This document shows positions 1 to 8,871 of a stretch of 64,000 nt of DNA, piece after piece. The DNA lies in the NCBI GenBank assembly GCA_019638705.1, contig JAHBTI010000012.1:1-64000 (forward strand), read 5' to 3'. The notes beneath the pieces were generated by a model. That model was given only the letters and a program-made list of their open reading frames with translations, was not told the DNA's origin and ran no database searches. Position 1 is the stretch's first letter, and each line of letters opens with the position of its first letter. The stretch is from Bacteroidota bacterium. Lineage in GTDB: Bacteria > Bacteroidota > Bacteroidia > B-17B0 > Aurantibacillaceae. The position numbers were made by a program, and so were the translations under genes.

Positions 1-997
1 ATTTCCAAGCACTCAACATCATATCGTCTAAAGAATATTCGGGTGTCCAGTTCAATTCTTTTTTTGCCAAAGAATTGTCGGCGTAAACGGCTATAACATC
101 ACCTGCGCGGCGCGCACCTATTTTGTAATCTAATTTTTTGCCCGATACTTTTTCAAAAGAGCGAATTGCTTCCAACACGCTTACGCCCTTGCCTGTACCG
201 AGATTAAACAAAGAACTGTTTTTTTTGTTTTTCTTTTCAAGCAAATAATTTAATGCTTTTACATGCGCATCGGCAATGTCGCTTACATGAATGTAATCAC
301 GAATGCAAGAGCCGTCGCGGGTATCGTAATCGTTTCCAAACACGGTGAGTGAATTTTTTTCCGAAGCGGTTTGCGTAATTATCGGCACTAAATTGTTTGG
401 TCGGTTAATCGGCAATTCGCCCATTTTTCCGCTGATGTGCGCACCCACAGGATTAAAGTAACGCAGCAACACCGTTTTAAAGTTGGGATTTGATTGGCAG
501 AAAAATTCAATAATTTCTTCGCCTATTTGTTTGGTGTGCGCATAAGGGCTTTCGGCTTTTTGCAAAGGCGTTTGTTCGGTAACAGGCAATTGCTCCGCAT
601 TTCCGTAAACCGAGCAAGAGGAAGAAAAAATAAAATTGTTGATGTTGTTTTGTTGCGAAAACTTTAAAAGATTAGTAAGTGAAGTCAAATTATTTTGATA
701 ATACAAAACAGGATTTTCCACACTTTCGCCAACGGCTTTAAACGCCGCAAAATGAATAATGCCAGCAATGTTTTTCAGTTTGGAAAGTTGCGTGTTTAAT
801 TCGTTTTCATTACACAAATCAAAATTCAAATGTTCAAAGTTGCGATTAACAAGCGATTGAATGCGCGTGTAAGATGAAGCCGATGAATTTGAAAAATTAT
901 CCACCGAAACAACGTTGAAGTTTGTTTTGTTGAGCAATTCTACAATGGTATGCGAACCAATGTAGCCCGCACCTCCTGTAACAATAATGGTTTGCAT
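1..997 (-). CDS. galE: UDP-glucose 4-epimerase, 3' end beyond window
   Basis: Cytosolic SDR-family enzyme that interconverts UDP-glucose and UDP-galactose to supply galactose for surface glycans. Translating the minus strand from the ATG at 995-997 gives an open frame of 332 codons to the window edge, so only the last few residues are missing (the family is about 340 residues). The N-terminus reads MQTIIVTGGAGYIGSH, the Rossmann NAD-binding loop. Further in are a catalytic YxxxK (SPYAHTK), FNPVGAH and DGSCIRDYIHV, all typical of GalE. It lies just downstream of the glycosyltransferase ending at 1040 but is separated from it by a hairpin. The call is secure; the exact end is not visible. Confidence 0.93.
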   Translation of the reverse strand, partial: MQTIIVTGGAGYIGSHTIVELLNKTNFNVVSVDNFSNSSASSYTRIQSLVNRNFEHLNFDLCNENELNTQLSKLKNIAGIIHFAAFKAVGESVENPVLYYQNNLTSLTNLLKFSQQNNINNFIFSSSCSVYGNAEQLPVTEQTPLQKAESPYAHTKQIGEEIIEFFCQSNPNFKTVLLRYFNPVGAHISGKMGELPINRPNNLVPIITQTASEKNSLTVFGNDYDTRDGSCIRDYIHVSDIADAHVKALNYLLEKKNKKNSSLFNLGTGKGVSVLEAIRSFEKVSGKKLDYKIGARRAGDVIAVYADNSLAKKELNWTPEYSLDDMMLSAWK

Positions 998-1008
998 TAG
1001 GGAACGAA

Positions 1009-1048
1009 GATAAAAAGATTTGACAAATTCAGAAAGTTGTCAAATCTT
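1009..1048 (-). terminator. Rho-independent terminator after the glycosyltransferase
   Basis: On the minus strand a 12-bp stem (AAGATTTGACAA, + positions 1037-1048, pairing with 1015-1026) is followed by TTTTTAT. The glycosyltransferase stop codon TGA lies inside the first arm. The palindrome core TTTGACAA/TTGTCAAA recurs near 6698-6730 and 29585-29615, so it also belongs to a dispersed palindrome family. Confidence 0.7.
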
Positions 1049-2254
1049 GGTTAGTGATTTATAAATGGAAGTATATTTTTCAATCGCCATAGTATTGTCA
1101 AAAAAATCTGAAGCAATTTTTCTGTATGTTCCTGTTGGCACGGAAAGCGCAAGATACTTTTTACAAGCAGTTTCGTATTCTTCCTCCGTAAAAGCGTTAG
1201 TCAAAATTCCGCCTTGATGTGTGTTAAAAAACAAATCGTTATCGCCAATGCCGCTGTTGGTAATAATCGGCAAATCCATTGCCCAACACTCCGCCATTTT
1301 TGTTGGTGAAGAAGCTATTTTGGAGTAAGCAGGTTTTATAAAAAATATGGAAGCCTTTGCCAATACCAGATAAGAAGCCACATCTTTATGCGAAGCACTT
1401 ACCGAAACAACGGTTTGTTTTTCTTCTTCGTTGTACAAAGACAAAATTTTTTCCAACTCAATTTTATCGTTTGTTAGAACAAGCAATTTTATTTCGGGAA
1501 TAAATTTTTTCCACGCTAAGACGCAATCAATCATTTCTTTGGTGTAATACCAAGTGCCGATTGAACCTGTGTAAACAAGAATGTGAGCGTTTTCGGAAAT
1601 ATTCGGTAATGAAATTTGTTTTGCGTTTTCTTTGCTAAATAAATTTGTGTTGGTACAGCACGGAATAACCGTTGTTTTTTTTCTTAAAATTTCTGCGGGA
1701 AAAAATTTTTCCAATTCTGTTACGGCGGCGTTGGTTAAAAACACGTTGGCATCGGAGCGGAGAATAAATTGTTTTTCTTTTTGTTTAAAGAAATTGTAGA
1801 ACAAATTTTCAATCGGATTACTCTTTTTCCAAATTCCGCCGTCAATGCGCTCGTCAGCCCAAAAGCCGCGCGCATCAAACAAAAACGGAATGTTGTATTG
1901 GCGTTTAAAATTTAATCCGATTAAAGAAGCCAAATAACTGCGGCAATGCACCAAACTGAAATTTTTTGTTTTGCGCAAACGGTAGGCTTTAGTACGCAAT
2001 TGATGAATGTACTGCAAGCGCGAAAAAAAACTTCCGTTTTCCTTGTAAATAATATAATCCCATTCAATAGAGGTGTTTTTTATCCGCGACAAAATATTTT
2101 CTTTTTCGCGGTCAAGGCGTTCTTTTTTTTCGCAAGACAAAATGTGAATGTGAAAACCGTTTTGTGCAATGCCTATCAGGTAAGGTAAAATTTGCGATTG
2201 CCCTAAAGGGTCGCTTAGTCCGTCAAATGTGATATAGAGCGTGTTTTTGAGCAA
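1040..2254 (-). CDS. Glycosyltransferase, GT-B fold (GT4-like)
   Basis: Probable cytosolic or membrane-associated sugar transferase of the GT4/GT1 type, 404 residues; acceptor and donor are unknown. The N-terminal half holds LSDPLGQSQILPYL and HCRSYLASLIG. The C-terminal half holds a GSIGTWY segment, like the start of a second Rossmann domain, and a late SPTKMAECWAMDLPIITN stretch that resembles the nucleotide-sugar binding region (E-x7-E type). No ATG is available near the 5' end: an in-frame TAA lies three codons upstream of the TTG at 2252-2254, so TTG (or the adjacent CTG) must be the start. It is upstream of galE on the same strand, consistent with glycan synthesis, but a terminator intervenes. 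Confidence 0.8.
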   Translation of the reverse strand: MLKNTLYITFDGLSDPLGQSQILPYLIGIAQNGFHIHILSCEKKERLDREKENILSRIKNTSIEWDYIIYKENGSFFSRLQYIHQLRTKAYRLRKTKNFSLVHCRSYLASLIGLNFKRQYNIPFLFDARGFWADERIDGGIWKKSNPIENLFYNFFKQKEKQFILRSDANVFLTNAAVTELEKFFPAEILRKKTTVIPCCTNTNLFSKENAKQISLPNISENAHILVYTGSIGTWYYTKEMIDCVLAWKKFIPEIKLLVLTNDKIELEKILSLYNEEEKQTVVSVSASHKDVASYLVLAKASIFFIKPAYSKIASSPTKMAECWAMDLPIITNSGIGDNDLFFNTHQGGILTNAFTEEEYETACKKYLALSVPTGTYRKIASDFFDNTMAIEKYTSIYKSLTKI

Positions 2255-2408
2255 CAGGTTTTATTCTTTATTTTGTTTTTGGCGCACAAATTTAGCATAA
2301 AACAAAAATTAAACTTTTCAAGTTTGGTATTTTTTCTCACTACATTTGTTTGGCAAAGTTCTCTTATTGCTCTCTGTTCTTATTGTTTAATCTTTAAAAA
2401 ACAAAGGC

Positions 2409-3281
2409 ATGAAAAAATTAGTATTCTTTTCGGTTGCTGTATTCACAGCAGTTTCAACGCAAGCACAACAATATGTTCATTTGCCGGACTCAAACGCTGT
2501 GTGGAAATGTCTTAACAATGTACAAATTTCTGTTTCGGGCAGCGTTACACAAAATAATAAAGTGTATAAAAAATATACAAGTAATGGAAATCCCTATCTG
2601 TTAAGAGAAGATACGGTTACAAAAAGAGTTTATATCCTTTCTGCACAAGATACTACACAAGAAAATTTACTTTACGATTTTTCTTTGCAAGTAAACCAAA
2701 CGGCTACGGTTTATCCTGTCGGGCAATGGGTGGGGATTAAAGTGCAATCCATAGATAGCGTTCTTATAGGCAATAATTACCGAAAAAGGCTACAGATTGT
2801 AAATCCTACGCTTATGTTTCAGGAGTTTGATATTTTTCAAGAATACTGGATTGAAGGGATTGGCAGCACTTCAGGAGTTTTGTTTAGCGGCGAAAACGCA
2901 ATTCCTTTGTATGACCTTTGTCATAATACCCTTTTGTGTTATGAGCAAAATGGTGTTGAATTATATCATCACCCACATTACGGCAATAATTGTAGTGCCA
3001 TTTGTGTTGGTGGAGGAGTTAAAGAATATACAAACAAAATCAATCTTGCGGTTTATCCAAATCCAACATCCAACTCAATTACTGTGAAATTGCCGGTAAG
3101 AAAGAAGTATGGTGTTTACAAGATTGAATTGAGTAATATGTTTGGTGAAGTATGTAAAGAAATTTCTTCTGTAAACACAAAAGCAGAAATTGATTTAAGC
3201 CAATTCCAATCAGGCATTTACTTTTTGCAGGTTTTTGAAGAAAGAAACTTGGTTGCGGTAGAGAAGATTGTAAAAGAATAA
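2409..3281 (+). CDS. Secreted protein with T9SS type A sorting domain
   Basis: A 290-residue exported protein. The signal peptide (MKKLVFFSVAVFTAVSTQAQ) targets it to the periplasm. The last 75 or so residues form a type IX secretion C-terminal domain: VYPNPTSNSITVKL, then LSQFQSGIYFLQV and a lysine-rich end. The middle (about residues 25-205) matches nothing I recognise, though its cysteines near residues 165-198 could form disulfides. A TACATTTG element at 2341-2348 fits a Bacteroidota -7 box with a leader of about 55 nt. It converges with murI, leaving only 5 bp between stop codons. Surface delivery is inferred from the sorting domain; the molecular role is unknown. Confidence 0.85.
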   Translation: MKKLVFFSVAVFTAVSTQAQQYVHLPDSNAVWKCLNNVQISVSGSVTQNNKVYKKYTSNGNPYLLREDTVTKRVYILSAQDTTQENLLYDFSLQVNQTATVYPVGQWVGIKVQSIDSVLIGNNYRKRLQIVNPTLMFQEFDIFQEYWIEGIGSTSGVLFSGENAIPLYDLCHNTLLCYEQNGVELYHHPHYGNNCSAICVGGGVKEYTNKINLAVYPNPTSNSITVKLPVRKKYGVYKIELSNMFGEVCKEISSVNTKAEIDLSQFQSGIYFLQVFEERNLVAVEKIVKE

Positions 3282-3286
3282 AATTT

Positions 3287-4120
3287 TCAAACCTGTAAAT
3301 GCTCCGACTTCACTTCTTCCCCATAAAAAAGCGTAGCCGCTTTATTAAACGTTTCGGGTAAATCGGTGGTGAGAAAATCAAGGCGGCTTTGTTTGCTGCA
3401 ATTAGCCTCCATTTCGGGGTGGCGATGCAAATAATCTTTTAAACTTTTTGCTACAATTTCTCCCTGCGAAAGCAAAGTAACATTTTCGGGCAACTGCTTT
3501 TTAATTTTATCCATAATTAAAGGATAATGTGTGCAGCCGAGAATAATGGTGTCAATATTGGGCTGTTGCTGCATTAATTCACTTGCGTATTTCTTAATGA
3601 AAAAATCTGCGCCCTCGTTTTCAAATTCGTTATTTTCAATTAAAGGAACAAACATTGGGCAAGCCTGTTGATACACGTTTAAGTCGGGAAAAAACTTTTC
3701 AATTTCCACCACATAAGAATTTGAATGTATTGTTCCCGCAGTTCCGAGAACGCCCACCTGCTTGGTTTTGCTGTAATTTCCCACAATTTCGGTGGTGGGG
3801 CGAATAACCCCAAGAACTCTTTTATTTGGCGCAATTTTAGGTAAATCTTTTTGCTGAATGCTTCGCAAAGCCTTTGCCGAAGCGGTATTGCAAGCTAGCA
3901 CAATTAAATGACAGCCCTTGTCAAACAAATGGTTTACACATTCCAACGTATATTCATACACCGTTTCAAAACTGCGTGAGCCGTAAGGTGTGCGGGCACT
4001 GTCGCCCAAATACAAAAAATCATATTGCGGCAATTCGCGTACCAATTCTTTCAAAACGGTTAATCCGCCAAAACCGCTGTCAAATACGCCGATTGGTTGG
4101 TATGTTTTTTCTGTTGCCAT
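3287..4120 (-). CDS. murI: Glutamate racemase
   Basis: Cytosolic cofactor-independent racemase that makes D-glutamate for peptidoglycan. At 277 residues it has the normal family length. GVFDSGFGGLTVLKEL is at residues 11-26 and GDSARTPYG at 39-47. The two catalytic cysteines appear as ACNTAS (Cys77) and GCTHYPL (Cys196). The ATG at 4118-4120 is well placed ahead of the first strand. It is monocistronic, with a T9SS gene convergent downstream and a dispersed repeat (4154-4216) upstream. Confidence 0.95.
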   Translation of the reverse strand: MATEKTYQPIGVFDSGFGGLTVLKELVRELPQYDFLYLGDSARTPYGSRSFETVYEYTLECVNHLFDKGCHLIVLACNTASAKALRSIQQKDLPKIAPNKRVLGVIRPTTEIVGNYSKTKQVGVLGTAGTIHSNSYVVEIEKFFPDLNVYQQACPMFVPLIENNEFENEGADFFIKKYASELMQQQPNIDTIILGCTHYPLIMDKIKKQLPENVTLLSQGEIVAKSLKDYLHRHPEMEANCSKQSRLDFLTTDLPETFNKAATLFYGEEVKSEHLQV

Positions 4121-4153
4121 TTTTCAGCCACGAATTTACGCAAAGATGTTGTT

Positions 4154-4216
4154 TGTCATGCTGACGAAGGAAGCATCTGACATTATAGATTCTTCGTTCC
4201 TCAGAATGACAGGAAT
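4154..4216. repeat. Dispersed intergenic repeat, imperfect palindrome
   Basis: TGTCATGCTGACGAAGGAAG at the left and TTCCTCAGAATGACA at the right pair imperfectly around a central GATTCTTCG. The sequence is of the 'TGTCAT...ATGACA' type that I recall as a common intergenic repeat in Bacteroidota. No coding frame crosses it, and only one copy is seen in this window. Confidence 0.5.
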
Positions 4217-4238
4217 GCTCTAAACACAATAAATCTCT

Positions 4239-4246
4239 TACTTTTG
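4239..4246 (+). promoter_or_regulatory. -7 promoter element for the DUF6089 gene
   Basis: TACTTTTG matches the Bacteroidota -7 consensus TAnnTTTG and lies 15 bp upstream of the TTG start at 4262. I see no convincing -33 TTG at the right distance, so the call is tentative. Confidence 0.4.
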
Positions 4247-4261
4247 CGTTTCTTTTAAATC

Positions 4262-5074
4262 TTGAAAAAAATTCTTGTATATTTTTTCTGTGCGCTCTCT
4301 TTTTCAGGCATGGCACAGGCTCACAAACACACGTTCAGGCAAAGAGAACTCGGTTTTTTGGGCGGCGGCAGTTATTATTTGGGCGACTTAAATCCGCGCA
4401 AACATTTTTTTATGTCAAGCCCCGCGTGCGGCATTTTTTTCAGATATGCCACCAATTACCGCTATGCTTTTCGCTTTGGGTTTAATTACGGCAACATTGG
4501 CGGAAATGATGCACGAAGCAAAGAAGCCGACCAGATAGAACGCAACTTAAATTTTAAATCCCGTCTTTACGAACTTAACACCACTGCCGAATTTAATTTT
4601 GTGGAATACCGTATCGGACACGACCGCCATCGCTTTACCATGTTTGTGTTTGCAGGGGTGAGCGGTTTTTACTTTAATCCCAAAGCCGATATTGGCAAAG
4701 GTTACGAGGAAGTGCGACCCATGCAAACCGAAGGAAAACACTATCCGAAATTTCAGGTGAGCATTCCTTTTGGTTTGGGCTTAAAATGGAACGCCGGCAA
4801 AAAATGCGGCATTGGTATTGAGTGGGGTCCGCGCCGAACGTTTACCGATTTTTTAGACGATGTAAGCGGCGTTTATCCCAATTTTACAGACCCCGATGTG
4901 AAAAATTACACCAACCAAAGTTTAAACGGAGGCGGCGAACCCGGCAATATGCGCGGCAACCCAAGCACCAAAGACTGGTATTTTTATTACGGAATCACCC
5001 TCAACATAAAATTAAAAGACCCCAACGATGAATGTCATGGGCGCAATAGAAAAGCGCGTTCGCGAAGAAAATAA
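4262..5074 (+). CDS. DUF6089 family protein, probable outer-membrane beta-barrel
   Basis: A 270-residue protein with a signal peptide (MKKILVYFFCALSFSGMAQA). The next stretch (RELGFLGGGSYYLGDLNP, about residues 27-44) is the hallmark of the DUF6089 family. The rest has alternating aromatic and polar strands (FRYATNYRYAFRFGFNYG, GLGLKWNAGKKCGIGIEWG) as in an outer-membrane barrel, and a basic tail. The start is TTG: an in-frame TAA lies just one codon upstream and the signal peptide begins immediately. It ends at 5074, and the convergent gene's stop codon begins at 5075, with no gap. The function of the family is unknown. Confidence 0.8.
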   Translation: MKKILVYFFCALSFSGMAQAHKHTFRQRELGFLGGGSYYLGDLNPRKHFFMSSPACGIFFRYATNYRYAFRFGFNYGNIGGNDARSKEADQIERNLNFKSRLYELNTTAEFNFVEYRIGHDRHRFTMFVFAGVSGFYFNPKADIGKGYEEVRPMQTEGKHYPKFQVSIPFGLGLKWNAGKKCGIGIEWGPRRTFTDFLDDVSGVYPNFTDPDVKNYTNQSLNGGGEPGNMRGNPSTKDWYFYYGITLNIKLKDPNDECHGRNRKARSRRK

Positions 5075-5497
5075 TCAGCTTGTGTGGTCAGACACAATTA
5101 CCCAAACACCGTTTATCTTTTTCCAAAGCAAAGTAAAATGTCCGCCTGTGGGTTTTTCTTTTTGCAGTTCCCATTCACCCACCACATACATACTTGTTTC
5201 TGAAAGTTGCGTGGTTTCAATAATGGTAAATTTCAGCGTTCCCATTTTCACTTTGTCGGGATAAACTTTCAGATAATTATCCAACGTTTTTTGCCAGCCG
5301 TAAGTAATGCCTTTGCCGCCGATGAATTTTAAACTGTCGCTTTTCCAGTAATGTTGCATAAAGGCAGGAATATCGCCTTTGTTCCACGATTGTTCCTGCG
5401 CGTTCATGTTGTTTAAAACGCTTTGAATGTCAGAATTTGTTTGTGCAAACAAGGTGCAGCAAACACATGAATAGATGACGAATAAAATTTTACGCAT
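5075..5497 (-). CDS. Exported NTF2-like (SnoaL/DUF4440-type) protein
   Basis: A 140-residue protein with signal peptide MRKILFVIYSCVCCTLFAQ followed by one NTF2-like cone domain. It shows the DUF4440 pattern: an N-terminal helix with QEQSWNKGDIPAFMQHYW, then FIGGKGITYGWQKTLDNYL, and strand-rich VVGEWELQ and FTLLWKKINGVWVIVSDHTS. Such domains bind small ligands or act as periplasmic enzymes; no substrate can be named. It overlaps the 3' end of the upstream membrane glycosyltransferase gene by 8 bp, so the two are probably co-transcribed. Confidence 0.75.
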   Translation of the reverse strand: MRKILFVIYSCVCCTLFAQTNSDIQSVLNNMNAQEQSWNKGDIPAFMQHYWKSDSLKFIGGKGITYGWQKTLDNYLKVYPDKVKMGTLKFTIIETTQLSETSMYVVGEWELQKEKPTGGHFTLLWKKINGVWVIVSDHTS

Positions 5498-6668
5498 AAT
5501 GATGTTGTTTTAAATTTTTTGCCGAAAGCAAATCATAAGAAATTTTGAGCCAAACCAAAATACACGGAACAGGCTTTATCATGTAAAGGTAAAGTATTTC
5601 GCGGCGAACGTATTCGGGGAACACATCAATTTGCCCGAGGCAGGTAAACAACAAAACAAGCAAAAGCAAACTACTGTTTTCTTTTTTGGGCTGCTGCATA
5701 AAAAACCAAATGGCAACTCCCGATACGGCAATTACAAACGTTGGCGACTCGGCTTTGTGATTAAAAATAATTATCCAGATTAACACCGAAGCCAGCATAC
5801 TTAAACGAAACGTATAGTGCGCATACTGTTTTATTTTTAATAAAGGCAAAAGCAATAAAACAACGCCTGTTAAAAGCATCAATAATTTGTTTGGCTCTGT
5901 ATGAAACCACGTTTGAATAACACCCGACACCGAAAAGCCAACCGCACCCGAATGGTCGTTTGCCAAAAGCCTGAACCAACTTTTGTACAGAAACAGTAAT
6001 TGTTCAAAACCTCCGCAAAACAGCGCAGGCACAAGAGCAAAAAACAAGCACCAAAATATCATGTACAAAACAATTTTTATAAAATGTTTGGGGTAAAACA
6101 CAAACAACACACACGCCACAATGCCAAAAATTTTTATGAAAACGGTAAGCGACAAAAACAAGGCGGCTAACAAAATATTTTCTTTTTCCAGCATACAAAA
6201 TGCCAAAATGAGCAAACCTGCCATTAATCCGTTGCTCTGCGCGTATTGCATACTTGTCATTAATTCAACGGCTAAAAATAAAAGCATAAAACTTTTTTGT
6301 TTCAGATTAATGTTCGGCAGTTGGTATATGGCAATTAATAAAACAAAAGCGTTTAAAAAATTCCAAAAGAAAAGCCCCAGCCAGTCGGGCAAATAGGCTA
6401 ACACGCCAAACAAGGCTGCAAATGCGGGGCTGTACTTAAACAAATCCCATTGTTCGCTCACATACAACACATACAAATCTTGCCCATGAATTAAATGGAA
6501 AAATGATTGCTTAAAAATGATGTAATTGTTGTATTCTGTATAAATGTTCTGCGCATTTTGAGTCTGCTGTGTAACTATCAGCAATTGCAGCGTGGCAAAA
6601 GCCGCTAACAACAAAAACAGAATAAAAATAAACTTGAGATTAACGAGGCTGTTTAAAATTTGACGCAT
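5490..6668 (-). CDS. GT87/DUF2029-type polyprenol-dependent glycosyltransferase
   Basis: Integral membrane protein of 392 residues with about ten hydrophobic segments. After the first transmembrane segment (KFIFILFLLLAAFATLQLL) comes the loop feature of this family: GQDLYVLY followed by WDLFKYSPAFAALF and LPDWLGLFFWNFLNA. GT87 enzymes are GT-C fold transferases using polyprenyl-phosphate sugars on the outer face of the membrane; the mannosyl specificity of actinobacterial members cannot be assumed here. It overlaps the NTF2-like gene by 8 bp. Two palindromes lie upstream, between it and the PepSY gene. Confidence 0.75.
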   Translation of the reverse strand: MRQILNSLVNLKFIFILFLLLAAFATLQLLIVTQQTQNAQNIYTEYNNYIIFKQSFFHLIHGQDLYVLYVSEQWDLFKYSPAFAALFGVLAYLPDWLGLFFWNFLNAFVLLIAIYQLPNINLKQKSFMLLFLAVELMTSMQYAQSNGLMAGLLILAFCMLEKENILLAALFLSLTVFIKIFGIVACVLFVFYPKHFIKIVLYMIFWCLFFALVPALFCGGFEQLLFLYKSWFRLLANDHSGAVGFSVSGVIQTWFHTEPNKLLMLLTGVVLLLLPLLKIKQYAHYTFRLSMLASVLIWIIIFNHKAESPTFVIAVSGVAIWFFMQQPKKENSSLLLLVLLFTCLGQIDVFPEYVRREILYLYMIKPVPCILVWLKISYDLLSAKNLKQHHYA

Positions 6669-6693
6669 TTTTTATAAACGCCAAATATAAAGA

Positions 6694-6732
6694 TTTGAGG
6701 CTTGACAACTTTTAGAAAGTTGTCAAGCCTGC
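6694..6732 (-). terminator. Strong palindrome ending the TonB/DUF4374/PepSY operon
   Basis: A perfect 15-bp inverted repeat (AGGCTTGACAACTTT at 6698-6712, complement at 6716-6730) with a 3-nt loop lies just after the PepSY stop codon. The T-run that follows on the minus strand is weak, so terminator or mRNA-stabilising hairpin are both possible. Its core is shared with the palindromes at 1015-1048 and 29585-29615. Confidence 0.55.
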
Positions 6733-6737
6733 GTGTG

Positions 6738-7463
6738 TTACACAAACAGCATGATTAATGTAAGCACAATGCCCGCCAATGTATAATACATTCCTTTTTT
6801 GAAAATGTTGTTGCCCGGCATAAACATAAAGAATGAAGAAATCACAAAAAAGAACAACGATACACCAAAGAAAATGTTTAACCAATACAAAGGGTCTTTA
6901 GTGGTTGCTTTGTGTAAATGTGTCATTTTTTCAATAACGGTCGGATAACGTTTTACTTCATAATTTACTTCGCCTGTTTTAGCGTTGTATGTTCCTTTGC
7001 GAATTACAGGAGGTTTTGGAGCTTCACCGCCTTTTCCTTTTTCACCTTCGGGTCTTTCTTTTCTTTCGCCCATATTGCGGGGCATATTTTCCCGTTCAGA
7101 TTTTGCTTCTGAAACTTTAGCCGAATCCATTTTACCTTCACGGTTTCTGCCTTTATTTTCTGCATTCGGAGGAGTGCCGCCCGGTTGCGCTCTGCCTTCT
7201 GCATAAGTAAAATTAATGACTTCACTTTCGGGATTTTCAAATTTTACTTGATTAATGCGTAACTCTTTTTGCAAATCAAATTCGGCTAATTCGGGCTTCA
7301 ATGTTTTTTTATCCTGATATACTGATTTTAAAAAATCAGTTTGACGGAAAATTAAAATAATTCCGCTGATAGAATAAATTGCCATAATTCCCGCCAAGAA
7401 AAATCCGAGATAGCGATGCCAGATACGCATCTGATTGTTGAGTGTTTCCTTTTTTTTTGCCAT
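6738..7463 (-). CDS. PepSY-domain inner-membrane protein (XusC-like)
   Basis: A 241-residue protein starting at the ATG at 7461-7463 (MAKKKETLNNQMRIWHRYLG); an in-frame ATG 48 bp upstream would add a strand of junk. Transmembrane segments are at about residues 19-40, 184-207 and 215-238. The first carries the PepSY-TM pattern RIWHRYLGFFLAGIMAIYSISG, and a His-rich HLHKATT precedes the second. Between them is a periplasmic PepSY region containing an unusual insertion of roughly 80 residues rich in Glu, Lys, Arg, Pro and Gly. It is last in an operon with a DUF4374 lipoprotein and a TonB receptor, which suggests a role in iron-siderophore handling at the inner membrane. Confidence 0.8.
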   Translation of the reverse strand: MAKKKETLNNQMRIWHRYLGFFLAGIMAIYSISGIILIFRQTDFLKSVYQDKKTLKPELAEFDLQKELRINQVKFENPESEVINFTYAEGRAQPGGTPPNAENKGRNREGKMDSAKVSEAKSERENMPRNMGERKERPEGEKGKGGEAPKPPVIRKGTYNAKTGEVNYEVKRYPTVIEKMTHLHKATTKDPLYWLNIFFGVSLFFFVISSFFMFMPGNNIFKKGMYYTLAGIVLTLIMLFV

Positions 7464-7540
7464 AGTTCTTTTGTTTTTAAAATGAAAAAACAAAAGAGCC
7501 ACAAATGTCATTGCGGCTCTTTTGTTATGAAATTATTTTT

Positions 7541-8863
7541 TTAGAATACGCCGATGTAAGCCGTGTTAGCACCGCCTTTTTTAATAGTTGCACCTTTTTC
7601 AAATCCGTCAGCCGAAGTGGAAGCAGGGTCAAAAATGTAGAAATTTCCGTCTGCATCATTAGGCACAATAGCCATAATAAATTTTCCGTCTTTTATCACG
7701 CTGTTTTGATATTGCTGCAACCACAAATTGCTTGGTAAATTTAATTTCACGGCAGTTTTGTTTACCAAATCAATGCGGGCTACATACCAGTTTGGTGTAG
7801 ATGCCGCGCCATTAGCAGGTTTAAAGTATGGAATGTAACCGATACCGTTTTTTGCATAAAACCAACCGTTTGAAGCAATGCCGTCTCCGCCCAATGCAGA
7901 AGTAAGGTTAAACTCATAACTCTCATCAAAAGCACCGTCTTTCAATTTCAAAATTTTAAGCTCTTTGCCGATTGAAGAAACCATTTGATATACTTCACCG
8001 CTTTCGTTGGTATGCGCCACAGGCGTGCGGTAGCCGTTGGTGTTTCCTGCGGCTTTGGCAGTGCGAATAACTTTCGGGTTGGCAAACGAAGGATAATCCA
8101 TTACCAAAATATTGGCATCGCTTGGTGTGTAAGAGTTTACAGCAGCATAGGTGCTTGTGTTCATTTTTGAACGCGCATAGCCGTAATACACTTTTCCGTT
8201 GGCAACGGCAGGCGCATCAATACGCGACACATAAACACCCGAAGTCATTTCAGCTTCATCTAACATAATTTCAAATTGTGCCGGCGAACCCATTGACAAT
8301 TTTCCGTCGCTGTTGTTTGTGCCAATGCGAATAAACGAGCCCATGCTTTTTCTTCTTACAAAATTGCCGCCTTCGGTTACAATACCTGTGGCAGTGGTGT
8401 TTGATGTTACAACGTGCAGCAAGCAAGCCTCATCGCCAACTTTTGTAAAACGTGCGGCGTTAGAGCCGATAGCTGCGGTTGGGTTAATACGGTCTGCTTC
8501 CGAATAGTCGCCTGCGCCTGAACCTGCTTTGTAGCTGTAAACTTGTCCGCCCAAATAATCATACGAATACACATATTGTCCGTTTGGTGATGAATACGGG
8601 CGAGCGGTGCGCGTAGAGGCTAACTGAAAGCCTTTGTTGTCAAAATCATAGTTTCCCGATTTGAAATCGGAAACTTGCAGAAAGTAAGTTGCCGATTGTC
8701 CTTCGGGGTCAACGGCAAACGCAAGGTGATAATTTCTGCTTTCGGGTGTTGGTGTTGGCAGAGTGTCTTCGGGTGTTGTGTCCTTTTTTTTGCAAGCTGC
8801 AAAAGGCAGCACTAATGCGGCAACTACTGCCGATACTGTAATTAAACGGTTTGTACTTCTCAT
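7541..8863 (-). CDS. DUF4374 surface lipoprotein (XusB-like)
   Basis: A 440-residue lipoprotein. The N-terminal signal ends in a lipobox, LPFAAC, followed by KKKDTTPEDT, a short charged and proline-rich tether. The body shows repeating strand modules (NYHLAFAVDPEGQSATYFLQVSD and so on) consistent with the beta-propeller expected for DUF4374. It is the middle gene between a TonB-dependent receptor and a PepSY protein, the same order as XusA-XusB-XusC of Bacteroides thetaiotaomicron, where the DUF4374 partner is a surface siderophore-binding lipoprotein (from memory). Siderophore binding here is inferred from this context. The gap upstream holds three 12-bp tandem repeats. Confidence 0.8.
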   Translation of the reverse strand: MRSTNRLITVSAVVAALVLPFAACKKKDTTPEDTLPTPTPESRNYHLAFAVDPEGQSATYFLQVSDFKSGNYDFDNKGFQLASTRTARPYSSPNGQYVYSYDYLGGQVYSYKAGSGAGDYSEADRINPTAAIGSNAARFTKVGDEACLLHVVTSNTTATGIVTEGGNFVRRKSMGSFIRIGTNNSDGKLSMGSPAQFEIMLDEAEMTSGVYVSRIDAPAVANGKVYYGYARSKMNTSTYAAVNSYTPSDANILVMDYPSFANPKVIRTAKAAGNTNGYRTPVAHTNESGEVYQMVSSIGKELKILKLKDGAFDESYEFNLTSALGGDGIASNGWFYAKNGIGYIPYFKPANGAASTPNWYVARIDLVNKTAVKLNLPSNLWLQQYQNSVIKDGKFIMAIVPNDADGNFYIFDPASTSADGFEKGATIKKGGANTAYIGVF

Positions 8864-8871
8864 AACTTTAC

